This document shows, one piece after another, positions 43,025 to 54,262 of a stretch of 64,000 bases of DNA. The translations under genes were made by a program, and so were the position numbers. Every line of letters starts with the position of its first letter. Within the stretch, counting starts at the first letter, position 1. The DNA comes from Aporrectodea caliginosa (lineage: Eukaryota; Annelida; Clitellata; Crassiclitellata; Lumbricidae): the NCBI GenBank assembly GCA_020284085.1, contig JACEVL010000161.1:709501-773500 (forward strand), given 5' to 3'. Below the pieces are notes generated by a model. That model did not search any database. It had not been told where the DNA came from and worked only from the letters and a program-made list of their open reading frames with translations.

Positions 43025-45526
43025 GGTGACCAGTTATTAGCGCGCAAGACATACAGTATGCGCGCCGTCAAAAGCGCTCAGCATACACTATGAGATTGAA
43101 TACTCGTTTTGATGATCGATTAAACTGAAGTTTACGTTGGTAAATTGATACAATCTTCTCAAAGCCGTACTTTACGTTGGTTGGCAGTCTACCAATGTAT
43201 ACGAAAACTGTCCAGCTTCTATTTAAGCAAGTGTTATTTTCATCAATCCAACTTCTACTTTCATGCTTCTTTTTAATCAACAATTCTTTTCATCAATCCA
43301 GTTTCTATTTAATCAACAATTCTTTTCATCAGTGGCGCAACCAGGGGGTGCTGGGGGGTGCTTGAGCACCCCCCAGAGTGAAAAAGGTGACCCACACAAT
43401 TTGTCCAAATCCGATGAGTTTTTCTTTATAGGGCGGGGGAATGCAAGAATTACTACAGTTAACTAGGAAACCAACCAATGAGCGAACTCTTCAAAAATAA
43501 AACTGCAGGGTTCGCGGACAAACAGAAGCTGACTGAAATTTTAAAAGTTCTCTGCACACTTTTAGAGAGTTTATGCCAGATCTTGACAAATTCATGTCGG
43601 CATGTCCAAAAATGCAACATATATGACGTTGAAAATTCAAAATGATTTCATACAAATGACTGATCAACTAGTCATCAACGAAATGCTCCAGACCATCATT
43701 CGAAAAACAAACCTTTTAGTGTAATAATGGATGAAACGACAGATTCAAGCACAAAATGCAGTTGTGCATGCCATTCTCTGCCCAATTTAAAAACTGAGTC
43801 AGGCACTCCAGAGTCCAGATCTCAATCTTGTGGATGCTCATAGACAACTGAATCTGTTCACATCCCAGATGGATAAACTTTGCTTGGAAGACGAATACAA
43901 GAAATTGCCTAACACAAAAACTTTGTCTTCATTTCCTACACTTTCAGGAGTTGTAAGCACTGATGATATTGAAAGTTCATCTAGAGCAAAAACGCAAACA
44001 CTGTCTGCCAAATGATTTAAATGAGTCGGTAACCATGCATGTTATGCCAATTTGGTCTGCCAGCAGTGCCAGGGACCACAATAATCCAAATCTTCAACTT
44101 TACGAGTAGGCTACTTGGAAATTCTTGACTTTCAAAGAACAACTGGCAGGTCTTTTCAACAACCCAGCCTTCGGTGCTCTTTTGACTCTTCAAAATGTAG
44201 AAATGACGGTAGAACTTCGCGAGTTTTGCGTACTTCACCAGCAAGACCCTGAAACTGTTGAGAGACAACTAGACTCCAGAGTTACAGGCCTGGTTGCGTT
44301 CTGATCGATCCACCGAAGATTGTTAGCCTAATTGGAACTAAATGAATTGTTTCGTTATAAAAAAATTCAGCCAGTGCTGCAGTATATGCTGTTTCTTTTA
44401 AAATAACTCTGAATTTGTTACGCTGTAAGTCTGGGAATCTGGAAAAAACAATTTCTTCTCGAAGTTTTCATGACTTTGTCGGTCAGAAACAGCTAGCAAA
44501 CAAGGGCCAAAAACGTGCTCAATATCAACTGCTAAAAAACGCGTTTTCCGCCCCAGACCCCGCTGGGGGAGCTTACGACGCTCCCCCCTAGTCGTTATAG
44601 GCTTCGTGCCTTCAGCACTCGCAGCGTCGCGCCTTCGGCGCTTTAAATCTCAGCACCCCCCATAAAAAGTTTCTGGTTGCGCCCCTGCTTTTCATCAATC
44701 CAGCTTCTATTTAATCAACAATTCTTTTCATCATTCCAGCTTCTATTTAATCAACAATTCTTTTCATCATTCCAGCTTCTATTTAGGCAAGAATGCTTTA
44801 TCCAATTCAAATTCTATTTAAGCAAGAATTAGTTTTATCAACCCAGCTTCTATTCAATCAGCAATTCTTTTCATCATTCCAGCTTCTATTGAAGTAAGAA
44901 TGCTTTCACCAATTCAACTTCTATTTAAGCAAAAATTACTTTTTTCAGCCCAGCTTCTATGCAATCAACAATCAAGCTTTTCCTTAATCAACAATCCTTT
45001 TCATCAACCCAGTTTCTGTTTAACCCACAATTCTTTTAACCAATCTAGTGTATATTTACATGTAAGCAAGAATTATTTTCATCAACCCAGCTTCTATTTA
45101 ATAAGCAATCCACTAATAATAAGTTGTTCGCATACTAATTAGATCTGTCTCGCAATCTCACTGGTCTTAGATACATTGTAGATTTTGATGCTGATGTTTT
45201 GCTGTTTATGTTAATTTATTTTGCTCATGCTTGTTCACCAGAGTGCTGTTTGGCAGCTGGTTAAATTAAAGAATATACTTACTTACTTTACTTACTTAAT
45301 TTAGAATGCTAAAATGCTAAAACGTTAAATTACCCATAGCAACCATAAATTAACACGTAACAAACATTAACTACATAAAGAGTTATTTGCTGCTTCACAT
45401 AACTTCGCTTTTGACCGCGCGCTATTGTCGGCGCGCATTTGTCTTGCGCGCAATTGACGGTTCGCGCCTTTGACGGCGCGCTTTTGACGGCGCGCATTTG
45501 TCTTGCGCGCTAATAACGGGGTGCCC
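43025..45526. mobile_element. TIR element with a minisatellite core, carrying a nested hAT
   Basis: Terminal inverted repeats 'agttattagcgcgcaagac' (left) and 'cgcgctaataacggggtgcc' (right) extend inward through 'gcgcgccgtcaaaagcgc'; on the right this GC-rich motif is itself repeated several times (45410-45510). A perfect 8-base duplication AGTTTCAC flanks the element (43017-43024 and 45527-45534). The interior is mostly a tandem repeat of about 36-38 bases ('ccagcttctatttaatcaac' then 'aattcttttcatcaat'), at 43216-43329 and 44688-45110. Without the nested hAT the element is about 1.1 kb and noncoding. Confidence 0.8.
43330..44687 (+). mobile_element. Decayed hAT transposon inside the minisatellite element
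   Basis: Ends CAGTGGCGCAACCAGG and CTGGTTGCGCCCCTG are inverted complements apart from small differences. The perfect 8-base duplication CTTTTCAT (43322-43329 and 44688-44695) is part of the host minisatellite unit. Near 43720 the plus strand reads FSVIMDETTDSST, the catalytic-region motif of hAT transposases. A further coding relic lies at 43830-44015. Frames are broken throughout. Confidence 0.88.
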
Positions 45527-45865
45527 AGTTTCACAGCTTTAACGTTCTAAATATTTCCTCTTTCTCGGCGTATTAACATGCACAAGCCAGGGCACTACGA
45601 GCTCAGTCAACTTATGCCACCTATAGGCCATCAACGGTATGTAATAATATTAGATGCGTGTTATATGCATGTATGCATGTGTATAAAAGTAATCAAGTAT
45701 GTTTTGTATGCATGCATGTTTGTAAGTAAGTAAGTATGCATGTGTGCATGTATGTACGTATGTATCTCTATAAGCGTATATGTATACTTATATATTTATT
45801 ACGGATATAGTAGAGCGCCTGTCATCGCGCTGAATCATGGCTATGTAGTCGATTTTATGAGTGCC

Positions 45866-45920
<55 letters not shown>

Positions 45921-46064
45921 GTAGTCATACAATAATTCGCTCAATTATTAATATTATTAGTGTTACTATGCATTTATGAGACGCTACTTCCAAGGACCAA
46001 GCATCAATCGATGGCATTGAGCAATTGTGAGTGAAGGACTTGTTCGAGGTAACTAAACAGTAAC
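45527..46064. other. Spacer with ATGT and TA repeats
   Basis: ATGT-type repeats at 45660-45770, a (TA)n run at 45867-45914 and a LINE 3'-end scrap near 45815 ('gagcgcctgtcatcgcgctga'). The 45580-45620 segment is shared with 27345-27385. Confidence 0.5.
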
Positions 46065-46300
46065 CGGGGCGTGGTGGTATAGGGGTATGTTCGGTGCCTT
46101 GCAGCTGGAGGGTTGCGGGTTCGAATCCACCTCAAAGCCGCCGCGTAGGGACCCTGGGCAAGTCCTTCACTCGCAATTGCTCATGCGCTTCGGCGTGAAA
46201 CTCCGACTCAGCGTCCGCGCAGTAGTCGGGAGCGCCTCTGAATGGGCAATCTGGTAGGGGCGCTATAACAAGTGTTCAAATACAATACAATACAATACAA
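46065..46300 (+). mobile_element. tRNA-derived SINE (family 1)
   Basis: A tRNA-like head with A-box-like GTGGTATAGGGG and a consensus B-box GGTTCGAATCC (46118-46128), a body with 'cttcactcgcaattgctcatg', then a 3' hairpin (GGGAGCGCCTCTGA...TAGGGGCGCTATAA) and an (AATAC)n tail to 46300. The same hairpin and tail occur at the ends of local LINEs, suggesting the SINE borrows LINE machinery. Confidence 0.85.
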
Positions 46301-46380
46301 CCGTCTCAGAGGAAATTCGAACCCATACTCTCCGCGTTTAACGGAAGACAGCTCTAACCAATCGGCTACCGTGTCCAACC
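46301..46380 (-). repeat. tRNA-like sequence (SINE head or tRNA relic), reverse orientation
   Basis: On the minus strand it has an A-box-like TAGCCGATTGGTTAGAGC and a B-box GGTTCGAATTTC at normal tRNA spacing, abutting the SINE tail. Stems are imperfect and the last B-box positions are altered, so a functional tRNA gene is unlikely. Confidence 0.5.
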
Positions 46381-47221
46381 GTGACCAACTACCGTGGTCT
46401 ACGTGTACAGCTGCAAGAGGCTGTAATCCATTTTAATCGCTGAACAGAGTGTTTGCAGACTCACAGTTCCCATAGCGACACTAAATCATTGTCGAAAATA
46501 CATTAAAGAGTTCACCTTTTGTTTTATCTCGAGTGCAGTCATGTAGCCTCAGGTTCTCCAATGTTTCCGCTTCCATTCATTTGTGGTTCCGACTCATTCG
46601 TTGCGCCCAAGTTGAAACGAAACGCTTCTATACAGCGGACGACTAGGCCTACTGGATCCTCCTGTGCTGTGCTTTTCATCTGCACTCTAACTGTTATTAA
46701 ACGAGATTTTCAAAGGCCTTCGTTAGCATAAATCTATGTTTTGGTTTTGTTTGAATACAGTGCCAGCCAAGCGATGGGTCGAGAACACATGCGGCAGATG
46801 AGTCTACTGAGTAGAGTCTAACTGTATTTCAGTAGAGGCGTGGATTTCATTTGAACAATAACCGTAGGCCTATACGGTATACGCTCTATTTGATAACGAC
46901 TCTGCAGATGAAACTCGAAATGTTATTGATTCTGAACAGGAATCAATGAGCGTTGTTGAAATCCAGTCATGGCAACCCATCACATAGATTGCCCAGCTGG
47001 CAGTAAAATTTCAAATGATCACAGTCGCCATTTGTTGCTGCATCAGACAGCAGGTCTACTGAAGGTTAATTTAGGGTTACTGAACAATTACCTATTCCTA
47101 ATTTACAGTTACGCAACTAAGTCCTATTTTACCTTACATTACACTTTTCTGACCTGATCAAACCCGATCAGAATTGAACTTAACTTACCTTACTTTTCCT
47201 AAACTCATTTTGTAATTAGAT
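46381..47221 (+). promoter_or_regulatory. Upstream region of lectin copy 3
   Basis: From about 46540 the sequence aligns with the flanks of copies 2 and 5 ('aaatctatgttttggttttg', 'ccagtcatggcaaccc', 'cctaaactcattttgtaa' before the ATG). No consensus TATA box is evident. Confidence 0.45.
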
Positions 47222-49737
47222 ATGAAGTTCGAATGTGCCGTGGTTAAAGTGGTTGAGATTCTTGGCAGCCTGTGGATCATTTCTCCAGGTATGATGATTC
47301 TATTGTCTTCGTTTGTCATTAATTATAATAATGTCTTATCCATTATTATCTCTATTCTGCTGCTATTGCAAAAGTTTTATTTCGAGGCAACACTGTTACA
47401 GTTTCTGCTTCTAACTTCTTACTTTGTTTCTGTCTGTGCTATTATTTCTATCCAATCCAGAGCCTGCCATTCCTGTATTAGTTAATTTTCACTTCCAGTT
47501 TCTTTATTGTTTACACTATTGACATATTCAATGCCTTGCTGTACAGTACAAGTTTATCTAAACTGATCTCACCTAGCAAGGCATAAATCGATTGTATGCA
47601 AACCGCATTATGGAATAACATTCCAGTAGAACACCGATCAAGTTCCATTAGATCCCTGGGATCGCAATAGGCTACAGACGCCGGTGGGTAAGCAATTCGG
47701 AAAATGAACGACTTCTGAAAACAGAGCTTCACTACTAGGGTCAATCCATTAATATGGTGGGCGGTTCCACCATTAGGGTAACATAGGTCTGAGGCAAAGA
47801 TTGCGGTTGTAAACAAAGCGCTGTCGGATCTTGTCTTCTGCCAAACCAGCCAAACCAGAGTGAGTTAACCATTCATGTAATATGTATTCTGCCAAACCAA
47901 CCAAACGATTAACCACTTAGAGCATTGAGCGAATGAGCGCATGTAATCAGGCATGGATTGGGGGGGGGCGATAGCGCATTGGATAACACACTAGCACACA
48001 GAGCGAGAGGTACCGAGTTCGAGCCCCCGTAGGGCGGACATGCTTTGTAGGCTGCTATTATGATAGGCTTAAGACGAAGTTTGGGGTGAAATATAAAACG
48101 CTCTCTCTCTTCTCTTCTACCAAGACTCTTCTCTTCTACCAAGCCAGCTGAACCAGAGAAATGAATGGACCAACGAGCAGAGTGGCCGATCCACCTAAAG
48201 CAATGAAATCATGTATGTTATGAATGTATATAATTATCTGGTTATTACTGTACATAGCGCCTTTCTGCACCTTTATGGTCTCTCATGGCACTGAGCATGG
48301 CTATCTGACCAATTTGATGAGGTTGAAGTGGAGGTTACCAACACATCGCAATTTATCTCCCTGTACTGCTATTTTTTCGTCAGCTGTTACGGCGAAGGAC
48401 AGACTGAATCTGACCGGACGACCAGCAACTCAGAGTTCCACTTATACTAGCCCTCAAGTCCCCGCTGATGCCAGTCGTGCCATTGACGGCAACTACAACA
48501 CGTACTTCAACGCGGGGTCTTGTACTCATACGAACGACCCTCCAGGTGGAACCAGCTGGTGGCGCGTCGACCTGGGTCAGCCGGTCAAACTTCAGCAGGT
48601 CATAATCACTAACCGTGACTTCTCTGGTAAGCGACCATCTACATATTATGTAAGTCAGAGGGCATTACCCCTCTCTTATAAACTCAGATTCAGAGGCCAT
48701 GCTGGAACGGGGTCCCGCATCCCGTTTTAAATTCAAGCTGACTCCTAGGCGGGAAAATGCCGGGTTAAAACAACACTATAGCTACTTGTTTTAAGAATAG
48801 GATTATCACCATCTGGACGTCAACCTCTCAGTGCTGTGTCTGGGATTTTAAAATCATCTGTCGTGTTTGAACAATTGGAAATTTTCTAACCCGTTTCGAT
48901 TTTCTACCAAATTGGAGCTACATGAAAGATTGTTTCTAAACTACAGACTTACATTACAAAGTCTAATTTCGTGATCTGTTTCAGATAATCGTTTGGATAA
49001 CTTCGTTGTCGGACTGACCAATAGTTCGGCTGTCCCGATCAGAGGATACTACACCCTCTGCGGTCAGTATCCAGGGCTGGCTGCAGACGGTGCCAACCTC
49101 ACCCTCCAATGCCATCCACGCACCGCATCCGGACGCTATCTCATCGTCCAGCAGTCGAGCACAGGGGGCGGTAAATTGACCATCTGCGAAATTGATATCT
49201 ACGCCGGACAAGTGAGAAACTGTGAGTTTCGTGGATCATTAAAAGGCCGTTCTCGAATGAGGTAAAATAAGGAAAGGAAAACAAGGTAAGGTATTCAGGT
49301 ACAATAATGTGAAGCAAGGAAGGTTATGATAGGCATGGTAACGATTCACAGGGACCCGAGAACCTATGGCGCCAGAGGCGCCGGTGCTCACACAAGATTT
49401 GGCTCTGTGGCGCCAAGGCAAGGGCATGCACACACAACTTTTGGAAACATTAATAATACTATGAAAATAACACAGTAAATTAATGGAACCTAACCAAAGC
49501 GCCCTGGCATTAGGCAAGGGACAGCAAGCCTGCCAAGTCTTGTAGGATGATATATTGCGCGTATCATGGACACCGGTAACCTTACACTTTGGTCCTGAAC
49601 GGTACAACAGATGTCTAAATGTGGTTGATGAAAGCAGAGGAACTCCTGATGTGACACGCGCAATTTATCATCCTACAAGACTGCATGGACAGAGCAGAGA
49701 GTGGCTGCAGACTGGACATCTGATTATTAAGACAGCT

Positions 49738-49785
<48 letters not shown>

Positions 49786-52700
49786 TATAATATATATATG
49801 TACATATACATACATATATACATACGTACATGTATATGCGGCTATAATATGCCTAATATTCAGTGTGTGGGCTCTCAAAGTGCGAGAAGAATTGAGGCTA
49901 GATCAGTTCTTCTATAGAGACTCCATTCGAGTGTAGGGCTGTAGGCTACGTTGGATTACAAATAATTTTGAACAGGCCTACATAAAATGGATAAATAAAG
50001 GAAGTACTGCACTGTCTGGCAGACGGCCTTTTGAATCGTTTAAACGGTCTTATCTGTCGTTTTCCAAGTCATCAGCAGGGAAATGTGATGGTAAGTACAT
50101 CTAAACAAATGCACACTGCTTTAACTTTTGAGATTGCACTTCACATTAACATACAATCCGCCACCGCCTAAATCTGCACATAAGAAAATTTTACATAGGC
50201 CCTATGGCATTATAGATTACCAAATTCCTGTAAATTTAATACGAAAAAAATCCGTCTTGATATACTTGTAATCACAGTCGTAATATCGAGATTTCTTCAG
50301 CGTCCACAAAAACTATAAGTCACTGGAATCAGCTTATTCACAGGCGCTCAGTCAAAACTATAGGGCATAATGATATTAGGCCTATATAATAATATACAAA
50401 ATCGATAGACACAGGGTCAAGACTTAAAGGTGCCTGTCAGGCACTGGCAGGCCGGCAGACAGCCAGACGTCTATAATGCTTCTATGGTGTTTAGTGCACG
50501 GATGCATGGTGTTTAGAATTGAAGTGCAAGTGAAGCAAGAAGAAGAGGATGAATCAGGATAAGATCGATTTGTGAAAGAGCAGTGTGTTCGGTTTTCAGT
50601 GAGAGACCTGGGAGAGATAGCAAGACTGAAAGAGGTGATGTTTTTTGTGAGTTAGTAGGAAGCATCTGATATTTTTCGTAATTCTGGCGGGAGTTTATTC
50701 CAGATAGGCAGAACTGATATGGTTGTGGAGCGATTTGTAAATGTTAGCAATGAGGTTGCTGATGGTGGACGGGGAAGTGTTAGGGCGGAGGAAGAGCGGG
50801 TTGAGCGGCGTGGTTGGTTGGACTGTGAACAACTGCCGAATAGCGTATAGGAGGGCTGGGAAAATTGGAGTGTTATATATATATATATATATACGTGGAA
50901 ATGGATAGTGACATAGTTTGTATTTGATAATTTTATCCACCTCAAATCTGTACGTGGCTGAGGTTGGCTCACACAACTTTTAAACACTTCCCGGGCCTCT
51001 GGTAACGAAAAGGTAAGGTTAGGTTAGATACGGTGTGAAAAGGTTGTTATATGGTAAGGTGAAACGAGACGAGGTAAGGTAAATAAGGCAAAATTTGATA
51101 CGGTGAGGTAAGGCAAAGCCAGAAATGTAAATGATTATTAAAGAAAGGTCCAATAGGTTAAAGATAGGTAAGGCAAAAGCACGGTACTATAAGGTTTCGT
51201 ATACAGGGCAAAATAATTGCTTATTGGTTTTCTTATATGTATAATGGGTTACTTGTAAGGTTAGTCAGCATCCATTAATGTCTGCTTGCGTGTTTGTCTG
51301 GCTCCCTGCTTGACAGCCTGAATATGTGCTTATTTTGTTGCTGTGATGGCTGTTTCTCTGCCTGTGTGTTTCGCTCCAAACCGTTTCTGCGATTTTAAAC
51401 TAATAAGTTCACCACAGAACTTATCGCACCGGTGTCCTTCGACAAACAGGCCAGTGCTCTCCCAGGTGATGCGCTCGCATCTAATCTTCCCCAGAGAAGC
51501 CCGACACCGATCCGATATGCATCCGCTTAGCGAGAGGATAGGCTATATTCGCTTTGCTTGGCACACTGGGTGGGATACAACCGCGCCACATATCTTACCT
51601 CAGTTAAGACGGATAGTACTTCAAAGGGAAGACTACGAGAGACCCAGTTAAAAGAGATATCAAATCAAACCAAGTGAGCAACCGATGCGTTAGAGTCCGG
51701 ACTAGATTACCAAGGTAGATCTGTAGGAGAGGGCAAGGTTGGTATCATCTTCAGATATGCTTGTTCGCTCGTGCGTAGGGTTCTACGCAGAGTTCCGAAC
51801 AGAAGACTCCTACTGGTGTCTTCCGAAGCATATTTTTTTTTTATTTAAGTGTGCTGATCGAGAATGGCCAACACAGAGCCCGGATCGGAAAACTTACTCC
51901 ACAAGGAGAGTTGCATAACCGATATTTGTGTTGAGCCGAACGGTCTACACACTGAAATTATGAGAGAGACATTTGATGGTGAGAAGACACGTCTCCTAAT
52001 ATACATGTGTCTGGGTCATAAGAATTTCTCTGTCCCAGGAACTCAGAAAACGACTGGTTTTCATATTAATGGCGACAGTTCCAGAGTTACAAGATGTAGA
52101 GTGGTAGGCCCTAGTAAGGAGACCGTAACTACGAAAGCACGCTAAAAGGAACCAATGTTGCCGAACGTATGCCGTTCGAATGCCGTTCGAGCAAAGGCAT
52201 TCTTTAGGGCGATGCCCATCCGGTAACAAAGGAAAAGGCAGAGGAAAAGGCAGAGTCGGATCCTGTGACAGAACTTCATAGTGTTGTCTCGATTTAGGAA
52301 GCAACGGGGGTCCTTTCTGTTGGGAACGGTCATTTTGATCAGAGATAGAACGGAACAGACATTTTACGTCGGAAGTCGATGGTGCAATGATGTTGGTGGA
52401 AAATATTATGTCCGGATCCGGATCGCCACAATAATAAGTATTATCCATGATAGTTCATTATAAGAACTATCATATGAAGGGCTAATAAAGAACTATCATT
52501 AATTGCAATCAAAAACAATGAGCAATGTGAGATCAGTATGTATAGGTCCAAGATTAACCGCTCTTTTATAACCAGACTGAGTGTATCAATGGGTTATTCT
52601 TTGCTCCACAGTGAACAGATGGGAGCGCCTTTCAACCCAGCGACTGATGTCGGTTGGTGTAATCGTCCTAAGCAAACGTTCGGCTATGATGTGCGTTGGA

Positions 52701-52853
52701 AAATGCCAAGAAACCGTCGATTGTGACTCCGTCAACTATCGCCAGTTGGACAAGGTGTGCGAGATGAATTTCCTGCCTCCTGGAGCCAACGGTAGCCACA
52801 TGGTCAGCGCGGATGGGTGGGATAATTGGGTGCAAATGTACGAGTTCATCTGA
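47222..52853 (+). CDS. Secreted F-type lectin-PAN protein, copy 3
   Basis: Exons 47222-47288, 48384-48626, 48985-49221 and 52612-52853 total 789 bases (262 residues), all junctions in phase 1. Signal peptide residues 1-22 ([20 protein letters not shown]). The F-type lectin domain spans about 28-182: GRPATQSST (34-42), IDGNYNT, C69-T-H71, WWRVDLGQ (81-88), NRDFSGN-type loop at 99-105, [22 protein letters not shown] and ICEIDIY. The PAN/apple-like domain spans about 185-262 ([17 protein letters not shown]). His71 and Arg100 correspond to the sugar-contacting His and first Arg of fucose-binding F-type lectins, but the Asp and following basic residue are shifted. Intron 3 carries a 1.66-kb insertion (49345-51000). 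Likely extracellular; the ligand is unknown. Confidence 0.85.
47962..48200 (+). mobile_element. tRNA-derived SINE (family 2) in intron 1 of lectin copy 3
   Basis: Head with A-box-like GATAGCGCATTGGATAAC and B-box GAGTTCGAGCC (48015-48025), followed by a body 'taagacgaagtttggggtga' and 'agccagctgaaccagag'. Body-only relatives occur at 16921-17045 and 59403-59530. Confidence 0.65.
49222..49344 (+). repeat. GGTAAG-like array after exon 3 (copy 3), first part
   Basis: Same kind of array as in copies 1 and 2; continues at 51001-51200 after the insertion. Confidence 0.6.
49345..51000. mobile_element. 1.66-kb composite insertion with 8-bp flanking repeat
   Basis: GGTAACGA occurs at 49337-49344 and again at 51001-51008, exactly where the GGTAAG-like array stops and resumes. 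The interior holds a (TA)n run (49739-49781) and the LINE fragment at 50265-50880. 'ccagaggc' near the left end is complementary to 'gcctctgg' at the right end, a possible short TIR. No transposase seen; because the host array is itself GGTAA-rich, a chance 8-base match is not excluded. Confidence 0.45.
50265..50880 (-). mobile_element. 5'-truncated L2-type LINE
   Basis: The minus strand encodes [13 protein letters not shown] and [19 protein letters not shown], matching the C-terminus of the LINE at 20563-24075, then its 3' UTR ('agcgcctgtgaataagctg') to about 50275. A short TA run adjoins its 5' break at 50874. Confidence 0.75.
51201..52600 (+). other. Rest of intron 3 of lectin copy 3, with an unassigned ORF
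   Basis: An ATG-started frame at 51864-52145 encodes 93 residues of no recognised family and lies wholly inside the intron; I doubt that it is a gene. At 52451-52475 there is a short inverted repeat ('gatagttca...gaactatc'). The segment near 51440-51600 is moderately GC-rich but shows nothing I recognise. Confidence 0.3.
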
Positions 52854-53847
52854 ATTTTTGTTGTGAGCAGTTTAGTCAGAGTAGACTACTTGTACTCGAA
52901 AGTTTTGTGATGTGGCTATGTTGACATCCGATTACTTGTCTTTTTGTAATTCGTTTTTTTATTATCATTCGCTTTATTGGCACTGAAGACAGCTGACACA
53001 CCGCAACTGTTTACATCGAGTTCAACAGAATGATAAAAGTGCCCAATGATGCATATGAGGAAGAGAAACGAAAGCTTTCATACAAGGCATCGAAAGTGAG
53101 CTAGAAAAAAATGGACTTGGAAGTGATTTTCATAAGAGTGCAAAACATTTTAGATAAAATGTACTGAAGCATCAAAGAGGTGTCATATTCATAGTGATAT
53201 CTACTTACTGCTTTACGTTCTAATAGGAGTTTTTTTGGTTTTATTATGTGTATGCAATTTATATTAGAATGTATGTGGAAAGAACAGACTCTATAGTGAT
53301 TGGACATCATACTAATCAGAATGTATAGGAAGAGTTCATTTTATGTGCATGTATCTTATTCGTGAGTGTTAATAATAAAAATAGTTGTATTCTGTTCTTC
53401 GAGAGAACGATAACTCGTATTTGAAGCAAGCTATCAAACGTGGTGGTAGTTTACAAGAAGCTGTAGATTGATCAACAGGAAAAAAGTCAGCAGAGGCGAA
53501 GATACAATACTGAGATAGCACAAATCCGCGATGGGTGAAGCAAAATAATTAGAATATGGCATCCAGTTATGGAAGCAGTTATGGGCACTAAACTAATTTT
53601 GTTAGTTAAATTTATCTATTTTACAACCAAAATACAATAGTTTAACTAAATTGGGCAAGTCATTTTGTAAATAAATATAGATAGGTAGCTAAACTGTTTC
53701 CAACATTTATAAAAGCTTCTTTACATATATTTTCACAATAATAGAGGTTAATTAACCGTAACAATGCACAGCGTCAATGGTAATTTCATTTTCAAACTAT
53801 GTACTGTGTACTAGACTAATGGCCCTACTACAATTCTACAAGAAAAT
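52854..53847. other. 3' flank of lectin copy 3 and spacer
   Basis: The first 100 bases match the 3' flanks of copies 1 and 2. The remainder is AT-rich with no supported gene. Confidence 0.4.
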
Positions 53848-53970
53848 CAGAGGGCCTAAGATAGATCCTTGTGGAACTCCAAAGTTAATTGCGCGCAATG
53901 CTGAGTGAATACCGTTGCAAGAAACCAGCTGGGAGCGATTATCAAAGTAATTAATGGACCAATTTACTTC
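53848..53970 (-). mobile_element. Reverse transcriptase fragment of another LINE
   Basis: The minus strand reads [17 protein letters not shown] and then [17 protein letters not shown], the conserved region just before the catalytic polymerase motif. Only about 40 codons remain. Confidence 0.7.
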
Positions 53971-54262
53971 TGATACTGTGGTGACACAATTTTTTTAAAA
54001 TTACTCATTGCAAAAGATTTGCGGATCACGCTGTCAGCAGTATGGATTGTTCTGTTAGGGGCACAGGGCCGCAGTCAGTAGCCTGTCAGAACCAGACGAA
54101 ATATTCTGCTTTTCCATTCTTGTAATCTGATGAAAGTATTTCCTGATACTTCTAATTCATTTGTGTATAGGGTGACTTCACGGTCTCTCCGCTGGAGATG
54201 GCGCAAAAGTAGTTTCGGAACAAGATCTTCGTGATCCCGTCATTTCCAGAGGATCAATAGAA

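Noticed and set aside
44690..45110. Regular 37-base repeats resembling a CRISPR array
   Set aside because: There are no unique spacers between repeats, units run head to tail, and the genome is eukaryotic.
46301..46380. Functional tRNA gene on the minus strand
   Set aside because: A and B boxes are visible, but stems are imperfect, the B-box end is altered and it abuts a SINE tail, so a SINE head or tRNA relic is more likely.
51864..52145. 93-residue ATG-started frame as a nested gene
   Set aside because: It lies within intron 3 of lectin copy 3, has no recognised domain, no poly(A) signal close by and no paralogue in the other copies.
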